Shown here piece by piece: positions 48,301 through 59,908 of a stretch of 64,000 bases of DNA (its first letter is position 1; each line of letters starts with the position of its first letter). Source of the stretch: Amphibalanus amphitrite (Eukaryota; Arthropoda; Thecostraca; Balanomorpha; Balanidae); assembly GCF_019059575.1 (NCBI RefSeq), contig NW_024881676.1, positions 374,501 through 438,500 on the forward strand, in the 5' to 3' direction. The position numbers were made by a program, and so were the translations under genes. The notes beneath the pieces were generated by a model. It ran no database searches. It had not been told where the DNA came from and worked only from the letters and a program-made list of their open reading frames with translations.

Positions 48301-51300
48301 CCTCTTACGTAGAATCCTGAGCGTGGAGACGATGCCAGAAAAGACATAAGCTAGCCACGAGCGATCTGAGGAGATCCTCAGATCGCATAATATATTGTGC
48401 ATGTGTATAATAATATGCATAATATTGTGTACTCTAAAAGCTAAATTAAGCCGGATATAACGGTCTCGTATTTTGTGCATACGGTTGAATTGGATGTGGT
48501 GTCGTACTTCAGTTCTACGAACTGAACAAGTCCTGGCTGGATATGACGTAACGGTGGCCTGCATGCAGACTAACTGTACCGTCATCCGTTTGTCTGGATA
48601 CGACGTCACGATGCGACGTCCCTTTGAGCCGCCCTGCTCCGCCACTTGTCAGCTGTTACATAGATGTCTACCACGCCCTCCGTCTGAGAGACCCTGTGAA
48701 GGGCGTATACCCGTCTCAGACGCCTATATTTCTGACAGTGCTGGTTCTACAATGAACCGGGGCCTTGCCAACGCTACTGAAGCAGACAGGGAGCTTATAT
48801 AGAGTGGGTCTCTCAGCTGCAGCCGTTGCCCACTACCCTGAGTGAACCGTCGCCCAGCGACCGTCCGTTCGGCCGGTTCGGCTAGGTGTCGGTAAGGTGC
48901 CGTTAATTACGGAAGAGATCAGAGTGGTGTCTTCCATAACGGCGGTCAGAAAGTGCAACGCACCCGGGAATGGGCTGTTTTATCGGACGGAATGGCGCAG
49001 CCGGATTCACGATGGCCTGTGTTGTGGCCTTCGATCGGTATTGGTTAATTTCTCGTTAGTGCGAGATGGTGTTTGGTCGGCATCAATGCTAACGAACGAC
49101 TCTCCTGTTAATTCTTTGAAGATGCTGTATAAATTATGTGCCACAGTCGCCTAACAAGGCACTGATTGAAGCAGGGCTCTTGTTTATGTCAACCTCTCAT
49201 CTTTTCACCGGGGCTGCTTGTTGACTCTCCCCGTCCAACTCCTCCCGTTTCCCAGATCCTCTTACGGCGCTGCTCGACTCTCGAGGCCTCTCGTCCGCTC
49301 CCTATCCGTTGTGTGCTGCGCCGTGCGCGGCAGGCTCTGCAGTGGCTCTCGACCCGTGTCTCCCCTCCCTCCCCGGTCCCTTGCTCCGGTCCGCTCCACT
49401 GAGACCTATAGGTGAGCACTGAACAGGTCGACATTAACCTTTGTCTCTGGAGACGTCCGGCGCTCACCGCTACCTGAGAGGGCCCGGGTGTCAGAGCTCT
49501 CACAGATAACGCCGAGAGGCGGCTATCTGTGCGTGCATCGCAGTGGGCGAGAGCCACTCTCATAGCGTGAACTCGCTGAGACTGGTGACTCCTTAAGGTC
49601 CCATCGTCCTTGAAATGCTATTTAAAGGTTGAAAAGAATCATCAAAACTTTGCTTGTATCTAAATGTTAGCTGCCTTTGGGCTAATCAAGCAAGATAAAT
49701 CCAGTTCGTTAATTGATTTTAGTCTTACAATAAGTCATCAATTAAACATGTTTTCAGGCATCTATCACTTTAAGCACATCCAAAATGTACGAACGTTTTC
49801 CGGCCCGGCGCGGCGGTCCGTTTGAGCTCACCATTGTTAGCTGCGTTTCTTTCCTGCCTGAATCGCTATGCCTGCACCCGGCTGCTCCCGACACCCTTTC
49901 AAAACTCAGCGCTGCGCAGCCAATGGTCTGCACGGCACCAACCGGCCCGCAGCGGGCAAACTTCCGACCGCGGCAGTTCAACTTTGCACCCGGAACTCTG
50001 AGGCGAGCTCGGGAATCACCTGTAAAAAAGCAGAACTGCTTCCCTGTAGATGGGGCGGAAAGCCCTTGCAGTGGAACGGATAGTCGGTATTCGGTGAGCT
50101 CGCCCGAGTTTATTTGAGGCGCGTTTGCGCGGTGTCCTGCGTATTGCATGACTTTTTCACAGTCAACCACCTCGCAGGGCGCAGCGTTAGTCGTTGGATG
50201 CTCGCTAACCAACCATAAATTCCTCGGCGTTAGTTACAACTCGTGTTGGTCTCTGTTTCCTTGTTGACTGAGAAGAGGATGGTTGGAAACTTTGTCAAAT
50301 TAGTTCGCCACTTCGAGTTGGGAGCGGAGGGGTTTGCTGAAGCCGAGAGTGGGGGTTTACAGAAGAGCGGGATGAGCCCTCACTGCACTGGAGCGGTTGG
50401 ACATGCCGGTGGAACGGAACAGCTGCTGCTTGGTAATCTTGTGCGCCAGATGCCTGGAAAATCGGCTAATGGGGCTGCAGCAGCAAAATTAGCAGTATAA
50501 TGGCACAGAGCCTCAACTGTAATGGGAGCTTGCAGCCACAGTTTTTCACTGCGTCGCAGAAAATAATTTGATTCTATAATAGTGCAAACAAATAATTAGA
50601 AACATTGCGAAACTTAATCAAGTTACATGGAAAGTATCTCCCAATCGTAACCGAATGTCATTTTGACCGACGCTTTAACCGTATGGCAATTTCCTGGTGT
50701 GAGCATTGCCCTAATGAACAAGTTTTGCCCACCATAATTTTCCTGTCTTAACTTCAATCAGGCGCTCATTATTTTGTAATGTAGCTGTCGAACTTGAGCA
50801 GAAAGAGCTAACTTATCTCGGAAGATCATTAGTCATTCGGAATCAAGTAGGCATTTAATAACTATCTTCTGTCGAACACCTTTCATACGTGTAAGCTGGT
50901 CAGCGACCAGTGGTGCGTTCATACGATCTCGTGAGGTCGAAGTGAACCGATTAAACTAAAATCCTGGCTCCTAATCCAGTGACCCAGATCGGGAGAGGGC
51001 GCTCTGCTGAGCCTGTAAAATGTCAGTAGAAGCCCGGGCGCGTCCGGTGTTGGTCGGGCAGATTGAAAGCTCCCTGATCGAGTGGGTTCTCTCGGAGACG
51101 CGGTGACATTCCCAGATGTCACAGTAGGCCACCAGAATGTCAGAGAATCCTTTGGAAAGCACAGCGACTCCGTTCGAACTCGAGAGTGACCCTAGGTGGT
51201 CAAGGTTGGCGACAGCAGGCGACAGTGTTGTTGAACACAGTGGTGGTGTATTGCTGCATGCCCAGTGAGACATCCATCGTCGCGACTCAGGAATTCCCCA

Positions 51301-52465
51301 GAGTAACGTGTCAGTCAGGGATATCATTAAAAGTGTGCTCAGTGTCTGATCTAGTCAGGGTTTAGCATTCAGGCAGTCTGATACGATTTTCTGGCTGTCA
51401 GTTTCAAGCTATCAGCCACTCAGGCGGCCAAGCTATTCATTTTGAACCTGGTTTTACCGGTGGTATTATTCTGTAAATGAAACATCACACTTTGCGTATT
51501 ACAAAGAATATTTGTGCAAACGACAAATGAATTTCTTGATTTCAGAGCGCTGCAATCCGTTACATCCCATCGTCAACCCACACAAACAGACGCGTCCAGA
51601 AACAGAAATAAACTCCAATTTCCTCTCAGCGCCCGGCTCACGGGCCGCCCCAGCAAATCTCCATCTCAACGCCGCGCCCGTTCCTTTTCCACCACCGCGC
51701 CGTCCTGCTCCGTTTTTCCTCTCTAGCCACTAAGATAACGGACGACTGCAATCGGCGAGATATATATTCGAGCGGGCAGTGGACGCGCATGCATGTCTGA
51801 TGGCCGAGCGGTCAGCTGATGACCGGCGCCCGAGCGCGCCGGGGCTGGGGCTGCTGCGGCGGCGAGCCGAGGTAAAAATAGAGCCTGATCTGACATTGAT
51901 CGCGTCTACTGACGTGTGTGGGGGTGGGCAGGGTTGGAGGGAGTTGGAGTGGGAGAGGAGGGTGTGGGGTGGGAGTTGGAGCGAGTGGAGGGGTGGAGTG
52001 ATGCCAGATGGGGGAGGATTGTTAGGAACAAGTGGTGTTGGAAGAGGATGGTAATTTGTAAATGAGACTTATGGCAGAGAATGGGGTAGCGGGTAAAACA
52101 GAAATTAGCAAAAGGAATGGGCTCGAAGGCAGAGGGAAAAATGGAATTAAAGAAAAAGTCGACCAGTTGTGCTTAAACTTGAAGAAATCGCCTTTGATCT
52201 CATGTTCGGTGGACATCTTACACAAGACACTGGAAGGTTTTGCATCATGCATCACCGCAATCACTATTGCACTGTCCGTTGAATTAATGCAACCACTCAG
52301 CGATCACCCACCCGCCCGTGGCCTTTACCTTGACCTTGACCTTGACCCTTGACCCTTGACCTTCTCCTCCTGTACAGGTCGCTGGCAGACACGACAGCCG
52401 AGACGAGCCGCCACCTGCGCGGCCTCTACCAGGAGCTCAAGTTCCTCAGCCTCCACCTGAAAAAG
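30371..52465 (+). CDS. ASZ1: ASZ1/GASZ orthologue (ankyrin, SAM, leucine-zipper piRNA factor), exons 1-10, 3' incomplete
   Basis: Exons: 30371-30508, 30747-30870, 31651-31773, 32009-32235, 32823-32957, 43945-44048, 44356-44494, 45524-45624, 47916-48053, 52378-52465. All junctions are GT-AG with consistent phase, giving 439 residues so far. In animals GASZ is anchored on the outer mitochondrial membrane of germ cells and supports piRNA biogenesis and transposon silencing. Evidence: an acidic start (MSEDESDSDDG); four ankyrin-type repeats (about 60-255; WPALLCACA, TPLIYAAKEGRSGVV, WTAMMHAASRGYGHIV, GQTAADLALANG); a SAM domain (about 285-343; FGELEMVLSGLELQHLIPLF); then a helical region corresponding to the vertebrate zipper region. 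An in-frame stop at 30329 precedes the first ATG. The tail-anchor exon expected after phase-0 K439 was not found. Intron 5 (32958-43944) is 11 kb and repeat-filled. Confidence 0.9.
31058..31569. mobile_element. TTAA-flanked inverted-repeat element (MITE) in ASZ1 intron 2
   Basis: Interior 31062-31565 begins AGGAAAAGGGCCACCTT and ends with its exact inverse, flanked by TTAA at 31058-31061 and 31566-31569. It is 504 bp long with no coding frame, so it is non-autonomous. It contains a local direct duplication of AGGAATGCGTCCTTATCC (about 31205-31243) and ends only 82 bp before ASZ1 exon 3. The TTAA duplication suggests mobilisation by a piggyBac-type transposase. Confidence 0.85.
32958..33808. 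other. ASZ1 intron 5, proximal part: nothing recognised
   Basis: Intronic sequence before the tRNA gene. It contains a C run at about 33227-33238 and GC-rich sequence near 33300-33350, but no repeat with defined ends and no supported coding segment. Confidence 0.5.
33809..33881 (+). tRNA. tRNA-Lys (CTT)
   Basis: A 73-nt cloverleaf. The acceptor stem GCCCGGC pairs with GTTGGGC (two G-U pairs), the D-arm A box reads TAGCTCAGTCGGTAGAGCA, and the anticodon stem TGGGA/TCCCA closes the loop CTCTTAA with anticodon CTT at 33842-33844. The B box is GGTTCGAGCCC, and the discriminator is G at 33881. There is no intron and no encoded CCA, as expected for a eukaryotic gene. A TTTT at 33886-33889 can terminate RNA polymerase III. 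It sits in ASZ1 intron 5 in the same orientation as the host gene, 170 bp before the macrosatellite. Confidence 0.97.
34051..41960. repeat. Six-unit macrosatellite (1.2-1.4 kb units) in ASZ1 intron 5
   Basis: Units start at 34051, 35324, 36714, 37920, 39284 and 40668, each with CTAT(C/A)(T/C)TACTATTT(G/C)AACAGG, and the same junction (CTATATTACTATTTGAGG) reappears at 41961. Each unit has, in order: a TCTG/TTTG stretch; a conserved ~300-bp block (GTGTAGTGGGTTCAATTTAG ... GCCGATCGGNGGCG); a GCCGCAATGCGCCAC-rich block; a (GGGGTA/GTGGTA)n tract; a TGACC array; and a CACGCAGCAAAGCAAGTGGCG end. Length differences come mostly from the G-rich tracts. The long open frames in it (Val/Gly on plus, Leu/Pro and Tyr/Pro on minus) are translations of the simple repeat and not genes. 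The unit architecture recalls tandem Helentron/DINE-type elements, but no Helitron terminus could be established. Confidence 0.95.
34712..35026. repeat. (GGGGTA/GTGGTA)n tract, macrosatellite unit 1
   Basis: G-rich imperfect hexamer tract with G-quadruplex potential. The corresponding tracts in the other five units are 36048-36415, 37373-37622, 38631-38984, 39991-40370 and 41379-41662; they range from about 250 to 380 bp. Confidence 0.95.
41961..43944. other. ASZ1 intron 5, distal part
   Basis: 41961-42400 is a diverged relative of the repeat family (GTGGCACGCGCCACGTGCAAG near 42350 recalls the 4730-5445 repeat). 42400-43200 is AT-rich unique-looking sequence, followed by a short GC-rich, GAGAGGGAGGGA-type stretch (43215-43320). 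The region 43900-44010 around exon 6 has several TGACCT words. No extra exon or RNA gene was found. Confidence 0.5.
45596..45712 (+). repeat. 43-bp tandem duplication of the ASZ1 exon 8 donor
   Basis: The last ~29 coding bases plus the donor (ending CTGAC|GTGAGT, 45596-45630) are repeated at 45639-45673, with a more degenerate third copy at about 45679-45712. Only the first donor keeps the reading frame: reading on to the second passes an immediate in-frame TGA. Confidence 0.9.
45713..47915. other. ASZ1 intron 8 remainder, no gene seen
   Basis: No supported exon. A weak tRNA-like B-box context (GGTCACGGGTTTAATTCTC) is at about 45965-45983, and a 17-base T run at 47076-47092. The last ~250 bp before exon 9 contain repeated TGACC(T/C) words. 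The 216-residue open frame at 46485-47135 is low complexity and unsupported. Confidence 0.45.
48089..48157. repeat. (CTCTCC)n/(CT)n microsatellite
   Basis: A pyrimidine-only tract 36 bp downstream of the ASZ1 exon 9 donor. Confidence 0.9.
48158..52377. other. ASZ1 intron 9, mostly featureless
   Basis: A perfect 26-bp hairpin (arms GCGATCTGAGGA and its complement, about 48361-48386) lies near the start. The final ~50 bp before exon 10 consist of six TGACC(T/C) words at 6-7-bp spacing directly upstream of the acceptor. Otherwise I see only short unsupported open frames. Confidence 0.45.
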
Positions 52466-52981
52466 GTAAGGACCCACGCTCTCCTGCTGCGGGCTGCAGC
52501 GTACTTGCAGCGCCTCAGGGCTCAATGCTTTCTGCTCATGGCTTAGTGGGCTCAGGAGATTAGCTGATCCTATATGCAGAATACTTGATAGAAATAAGAC
52601 AGACTTTCATGAACCACCATAAATCCATAACTAGTTAGATAAAGCTCTAGACTACTTGCAGGTTTATTTTTTATCAGGCATTCTTGACTTGTCATCCGTA
52701 AAGTTTCCCACATTCACGTAATTCTGCCTTCCAATGCATAACCTCCTACCTCGATATGCTGTGCCTATGTATGCATCATTTCGTCTATAGCGTTCAGCCG
52801 TGTGTCATTCCATTGATCCCCGGGCGGCATTCGATCAGCGTTAGTCCGCGGGGGGCCATTGGGACGCAGTCTGAGGAGCCGCCTCGGGGTCTCCCCATGG
52901 AGGGGGGAGAGGGTACCCGAGAGATGGCGGTCAGAGGCTGAGGGTGTGTGAGAGAGAGGGGGGGAGGAAAAGAGAGAGAGA

Positions 52982-53037
52982 GAGTGAGTGAGTGAGTGAG
53001 TGAGTGAGTGAGTGAGTGAGTGAGTGAGTGAGTGAGT
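52982..53037. repeat. (GAGT)n microsatellite
   Basis: Fourteen near-perfect GAGT copies preceded by a GA-rich run (52971-52984). Confidence 0.97.
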
Positions 53038-54873
53038 CGCAGGAGTGAGATGGTAGGGGTTACCGTGACTGTGCCTGTGTTCATGCGTCTTGGTTACTGA
53101 GACCAGAATACTCTGTAGTCACCACAATAAGGTGCGAGTCGTGGCTATCACGGTTTATCGTGCCGGGTTCGAAATCAGTCGCGTGATATCATCATTGACC
53201 GTGTTTTATTTGACCCGGTCATTGGACTTTGTCGCTGACTGCTGGTGGTGTATCATAAACTGCGTAAGTTGTCCGCGATAAGAAATGAAAAAGTGGCCTG
53301 TGCCGTCGAGCATGACATGTTTCGGGGGCTTGAGGACGGCTCAACTCAATCAATGTATTCATCTATCTATTTTAAGGGTAGGGTACTATGGTTTTCCCAT
53401 CAAGTGCGTCTATTTTCATTCGCCATGAACAAAGATAAATGGCACTGCTTGATTGTATTGAATCATCAGCATTCAACAACTATTCATTGGCGTCCTGAAG
53501 ACCGTACCGTCACCAACCATCCCTATACATACTGTTTACGTCGGTGCGTGCTCTGCGGTCTCGAAGATAGGTAGCACGACCGTGACCTCAAGCTGCTACC
53601 GGGTGGGGTGGGAAGCAGCCGACTGTTCTTCTCATGAAATACCGGCAGCAGCAGCGATCTGCCCCGAACTCTGAGACCAAGGGTCGGGGGAGTCGAGGGC
53701 GGGCAGGGATGGGCGGTGTACTTGGACTGGAGTTACACAGGGTATTCGGCCCGGCGTTGGTCGCCTTTCTTCCGCGGATGGGTGGAACGCGGTCGCTATA
53801 GATCGCTGTTTCACATGAGGGTGAACATTGAACCAGATTGGGATATTGTGGCCGTCGGACGAGCTCTGAGCACCAGCACCGAGACTGGTCCAATCAGCCT
53901 CCATGTTGGCCGTCTCTGCCCCGCCCCTCACTCCCACCCACGCACTCCTCCCTGCCCCCGCCCCGTCCCTCCCGGCACCCACGTACCGGCTCCCCCGCTC
54001 CGCAAACAGCCAGTTCAATCGATGTAGCTCGCCGGAAATGGGTGGCGGCACTGGCGGAGCGGCGGCGACGACCGAGGCTGGTCGGTGTCAGACACCATAC
54101 TCGTACAGCGCCCGGGATGGCGGCAGGGAGGGACCCTTTCAGCTGGGACACTGCATACTGCGTAGTGCATTGTCCTTTCGGTCATGAATTGTCATGGGGC
54201 TGGATTGTCATGGAATCTACATTGACGTGTAAACATCGAACCATGATGTGCATGGGACGTAGAAATTCAAAATGCTTCGCTGGTCCCGCTAACGGGACCT
54301 CGGACATGGTGTTCCCATGATATTTGTTGGTACTCGAATGGAATCCGAACTGGGGCACCGGCGAGCATGCTTTTGAAGCGCTTCAAAACGTATTCATCTT
54401 ACTTTTACATGTAAAACAAATTGATAATTTTGCACTCGCTCATCAGTCAGCTATGGGAAGAACCGTCCATTCCCCCTCCGCCTCCCCCTCGCTGCCGCTG
54501 AAGTTCATCCACCATCATCGGCAAATGGATGGCTCACTGGGCCTGCGGACTAATATAGCCGTGAGTTTGATCTCCCGGATTGGCGAACTTTGCCACTTGA
54601 CAAACATTGCCATAAACATGTCAGCGGTTGATATAGCGGCACGGCCAGACTCCAATAGACGGATCATCAGTAGGATGCATGTTGTCAAGCGGTTTGTTGG
54701 TATTGAATCGTGGCATGACGGCTCACATATAATTTACTGGCGGATGTAAGCCACAATCCACATGGTGCTGATCATGCCATTAATCGCAGAGATATTGATC
54801 GCCCTTGCCCCTTATTTAGACAAATGTTCAGCCATAACATTATTTCAAATGAACTAATTGAGTGAAAACTGCG

Positions 54874-56631
54874 TAGGGGAAGTTGGGGCAATGCAGGAGT
54901 TGGGGCAAAGCCGAAATTCGAGATATTTCGAAAACTGTACGACATGGGTGCCACCTGTCAGTGATGCTCTGAAGCTTAAAGGTAGTGTGCCACCTTTGAA
55001 AGATTTCCCGTTTTATTTTTCCTAGGATAAGAAGCTTCTATTTTTACCTAATATCGCAAAAAAATCAAAAATGGGCCTGGAATAGTGCCTTTTTCGCCTA
55101 AAAGTTTATCGGTTTTTAGATATGTATAACAACTGTAGTGGGCTCACCTGCAAACAGGCGTCGGGCAACAATCGCGAATGCGGCGCACTTGTGACAATAA
55201 GCAAAGGTCATTATAGTGTTACGACCATACGACGTACGGGAATGAGTTATCAGCTGTCTAATCGTAGACAACTCAATGTCGAGCCTTAAACTGTAAGCCT
55301 GTATTGGTATTGTTTCTTAAATTTGGCTGTCGAACATTAATTTGTGGTTTAAAATATGATTTTATGTAAAATAATTGATATGAAACAGCCGTCTCTTAAG
55401 TTATGACCCCATTACACCACACGCAAGTGGCAGAAATGACAATGATCAGCTGACGCATTTTTCTTGGCCGAAGTCAGAGCGCGCGGCCCGACGCACCACG
55501 CGTATTTGGAAATTCCGACCTCGACGAGCATCAGAAGCCACCTAACAGGCGTGTTTGAAACCGCAGGAGATGATGATGAACGGGTTTATCGAAACTTGAT
55601 TGGATGAGCCTATCGGTAATAGCGATTTTAGTGTGTGCATTTATTGTTCATAGTGGTGTGAAATGTGGTTGGGGTACGACCGACAACCCGTCGGGGCGAA
55701 TTTCGCACTGGGGTACTCAAAATTTGAAGAATTTAAGACGTTTCCATAAGTTTTGAAGGTATGGATAAGTTCTAAAAATCCGGTTCTCCTTATCCGGGTC
55801 ATTAACTCCATATGGTCCAAGAAAGCTGGCACACTACCTTTAAGTGACTACCAATTATCGCATGTTTGTTACGAGTCGTCATTCGGAATACTTCGGCTGT
55901 GAGGGCGCCAAGAGCGTTTTCAAGGTACGTTTTCCTTGTACTACATGCGCCTTTCAAGCAGCATTTCTTACTCATTATGCTACCGTTTGTCTGGCCAATT
56001 CGGTCAAGTAATCTTCAGCATGTCTTTGCATAAGTGTGCTGCCTATTTGAAATTCATACAGCACGTTGAAAAGTTATGGGCCTGGAAATGAAAGTATGGC
56101 TGGCTGGGGTAATGCCGAAAACGTGCAATTACGCACGTTAAAGCACGCTACGTGGACTTTACTGCTGTAGAAAAGCAACGCATATTTTTAGTCACACAAA
56201 TTACACTTTCAACCGGCACATCGGCCTGTTTCCTATAAGGAATGATTTACCTGGCCTTTTCTTATTATATCACACAATTATAACTTCCAGTGTGCACCAA
56301 GCGTCCTCAAACTAATAAAAAAGTGTCAGCTTTGATGAATTCTGGATAAAGTTTGAGATGAAATGGCAAAACATCAATTTCAGCATTCCCCGTAGATCAT
56401 TTCTCCCATTTTCGGCTTTCCCGCAGTCCGGGGCAACGCCGAAAAAAGTCACTTCTTTGATATTTTTAGTTTGTGCGCTTAACGGAATGCGAATTCATCA
56501 AATGCGCCTGGTATGTTTGAAAGGCAAAAGACTGGCCTCTCGAATGACGCCAACAAGAATAGCTTATGTTGTCTACCTTGCGTGCTACGGGCGTCAGAAA
56601 AAAGTATTCGGCGTTCCCCCAACTTCCCCTA
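54874..56631. mobile_element. Inverted-repeat DNA transposon remnant (TA-flanked), host of a nested element
   Basis: The left end TAGGGGAAGTTGGGG (54874-54888) and the right end CCCCAACTTCCCCTA (to 56631) are exact inverses. The copies of TA at both ends could be the target duplication of a Tc1/mariner-like or pogo-like element. GGGGCAAnGCCGAA words recur inside both ends (about 54902, 56105 and 56431). No transposase frame is evident. It is interrupted by a second element at 54976-55843, and without that insertion the remnant is about 0.9 kb. Confidence 0.7.
54976..55843. mobile_element. TTAA-flanked inverted-repeat element nested in an older transposon
   Basis: Interior 54980-55839 (860 bp) begins AGGTAGTGTGCCA and ends with its inverse; TTAA flanks both sides (54976-54979 and 55840-55843). 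It has no coding frame. The end sequence resembles that of the element at 31062-31565 (AGG...GGCCACCTTT against AGG...GTGCCACCTTT), suggesting one family or one mobilising transposase. Confidence 0.8.
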
Positions 56632-58849
56632 ATGTTTGCTTTTAATCAGCGTCCGTTTTACGCGACTAAATCTAGCTAGTTGATTACGTGTGGTAGCTGT
56701 TCGCCCACCGGAGAGGCCGGAGAGGCCGGTGGGTATAGCTTTAGGGGCTGGTTCCTAGGAGATGTAGCGGTGGTGGCAGCGACCGTCTTCGGCCCTGACA
56801 CATGTGACAGGACTGCAGACGGTCACGGAAAACTGGAACAGACGGGTCGGGTGACGGGGCAGTGGGACGGCCATGATACTGGGACGGCTGTCATCCGGGG
56901 AAGGGTACCGGGTAGCTAATGCGATCGTATTATGAGAATATTGGTCTGGACTGGGCAGCAACAACGGGCTGCATTTAAACCTCCTTACTCCCTCTATGCA
57001 AAAATAACGGGACGGTAAATTGCAAGTTGACCTGACACATCTAAGTTTATGATTAAATGATAATCAAGCCGTTCTATTTAATTATCAAATTCTTTCTCCA
57101 GCGACCCTGGAGCCGCCAAGGCCCGGTCAATCATGTGGCCTAGTTCATTACTGGCCTGCACTCATAATCGCGCTATTGTTGATGCAGCATTTTCTCGGCG
57201 TGTCCTCTCAGTATGTGGTGCCTTGAAGGTGACCGGTGTGGTATGCAGAATGTAGGCACATACGGCGGTGGAGCTGAGAGAGCATCACTGGCTGGAGGTT
57301 ATCCTCTGTTTGTAGTTCGCCGCACACTATGTTATTAGGCGTCTCTATCTATTAGGCCTCCTCACGAATTGAAAGCGATGTCTGCATGCATTTCATGCAG
57401 AGGACAATGATTGATTGCCCTAACGAATGCTGATAGTATCGGTATAATTAGGTGAGTGTGTAAATATTTGACCTGGCTCTATGTGAGCGTGGTATTGGTT
57501 CCTCTGTTTCGCCCAAGGACGCACTGCCCGGTACGCCCGTCTCAGTAATGCGGATAGATCACCGTCCCGTCACGAGGTTGTGTGGTGTGATCTATTCTCC
57601 CGTATCAGGCGACTTGAGATGAAGGTGACGACGGTTTTCTACTTCTGAAGAGCGTGATTATCTTGTTGTTTCTGTACACATGGGAGCGGACTTATGATAA
57701 TTGATACGGTCTATGTAGTAGCACGCCGAACGCATCCGGCTTTTTTACATTTGTGCGTCACTTCCCCCGATGTCACATTGGTTCCAAATTAGCTCCGACT
57801 GTGTGCGGCGACATGCGGATCAATAAGGAGCACCATCCGCACGGCGTAGCCACTTATCGATTGGTCTGTTCTCCGTATACGCTGGCTCAGTCGGCGTGAT
57901 CTGGCCTCGTCCATCCTTCTAAAATGCATCATTGCTTGATAGTTACTTATTAAGTAGCCAGCCCCTAGCTAGGGAGTGTGTTATTTCAAGACTTTCCTTT
58001 GAGAAAGCATGTTTACTCGTGTTTGCTCCAGTGCTAGGAGATGTCGAGTTTAAAATTTTTGACCCTGCACCTATCAGGTAAACCTCCTCTCCGCCGCCGT
58101 AATTATTCGTGCACATCTGAAGTTCTTGAGTTATTGTGAAGAGATTCCTTGCTGCGTATTTTGCTCCAGATGCAACCAGTTTTGAGCTCAAGATGCTTCC
58201 TTGTTTTCTTTAAAAAACGGCTGATTACAAAACTACATATTCACGACGAAAAAAACTCGACAAAACAATGAAACTTTGCGCATGAAGTGCGAGTGTTTCT
58301 TACGTTGTGTCAGATGCGGTGCATCCCGTTCCTTGGCACTGGCTCTGGTATTTTACCCTCCAGAAAGTTCACTTCAACTTTTAGACGAAAACACTACCCA
58401 CAACACTTCAACATACCCACAATGCTTGATTAGTACACACCGCTCATAAGTTGCAACTCACATGGCATGTCTACTGTGGCCGTTTACAAACCCCAGCTCT
58501 CTAGCGTCGGACGCGGCGCGCCGGCATCGATCTCTGTTTCTGCAGACATCAGTGCGGACCACTGTAGATCAGCGTTGAAGGCGAACCGGGCGGCACTCCA
58601 GCCGGCTATATTTGGCCCGCTCATTGACCATCACTGGGTCCGGGTGTCTACTGTCTAGTCTGGTGATGATTTTCGGTCACTGCGCTGAATTAAACCTCTG
58701 CTTACTGACCGCTGCAGTCGTGCCATCGGTAACGTTGATTGGACAATGGACATGTTTGGAACAGTTCTTCAAAGCTTTTAGGCGATGAAAATATAGGTGA
58801 TGAGGTTAATATGTTCGAGTTGTGTCAAATTTATAAAATTGTTCTCTTT
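56632..58849. other. No feature recognised
   Basis: Unique-looking, moderately AT-rich sequence downstream of the last ASZ1 exon found. Short open frames only; no defined repeat ends, tRNA or splice-flanked coding block. Confidence 0.5.
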
Positions 58850-59908
58850 TTGACCCTCGCCCTGGCAGGGAATTTTTCATAACACGGCCTGGCAGGGGCG
58901 GGGGGGGGGGGGGGTCGATGCGACCCCCCTCGCAATTGGCTCCTATGGCACCTAGAAACACCGAAGTTGGTAGGTAGGTGGGCCCCCTTAAGTTCTCGCC
59001 CCTGTGCAAATTTGGTTGCTCTAGGTCAATATTTAGGGGGGGGGTGCTTGGGGGTATAAATGTAAAAATTTCGCTAAAAACAGGTCAAACGTTTTTCGTT
59101 TCTAACTTTTGATATAATTAAGCTAGAGCAAAAAGAAAAGCACCAGTGAACTCAGCACGTCAAGGCGCGTTGCATGACATACTTTTTTGCTTGCTTAAGT
59201 GTACTTAAAGTTTTTCTTAATTATTAAGTAAACTTTAATTAATTTATTAAGTTCAAGTTGACCAAATTGCATCATATTGCATATCGTTCGATTCGGCTGA
59301 TCACCAGGAACACAATGACACCATTTTTTAAGCTCTAGCGTCATTATGTGCCAAGTTATTGTCAAAAACATCATTTGACCTCAGTTGACCTCATTTGACC
59401 TGACCCATGGATAAGTACACCAAACAAAGAAGCACCAAGTGACCTGTTGTTAAGGACTGTGGTTTCGAAGCACAAAAGTGATAGAACGAAGCGTATATCT
59501 AGTATTTTCCGAATTTAGTATTTTCCCATAGGCTTAACATTACGACGTAATGACCTCTAGGCTCTAACTGACCTCAGGTCAGTGACATAAAAAAAACGAA
59601 CTACATGTTATAAAACTCAGTGAACTTAGCATATCCTGAAAGTTTGAAGGAAATCAGTCCAAAACTGTGAGTTGGACAGGTGCAAAAAGAAAATTGAAAT
59701 TTGACCATGACCTTGTACCGGTTTTTCTGACCTGGTGACGTGACCCAAGGTCACCCGGACCTGAAATTTTCAGGTCACATGTAAAAAGGTTGCCCAATAG
59801 ACTGTGCCAAATTTGGCGGCGCTGCGCGCCGCCGTTTTTTACGCTATCTTCGAAAAACCTTAGGGGGGTCGCATCGACCCCCCCCCTCCCTGCCAGGGCG
59901 AGGGTTAA
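58850..59908. mobile_element. TTAA-type inverted-repeat element related to the one at 3239-4432
   Basis: Interior 58854-59904 (1051 bp) has an 18-bp perfect terminal inverted repeat, CCCTCGCCCTGGCAGGGA, flanked by TTGA (58850-58853, a likely mutated TTAA) and TTAA (59905-59908). Subterminal hairpins again pair a G run with a C run around TCGATGCGA, and a GGCGGCGC/GCGCCGCC hairpin lies at 59815-59833. The body is rich in TGACCT/AGGTCA, and no transposase is visible. The architecture matches 3243-4428 point by point although most of the sequence has diverged. Confidence 0.8.
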
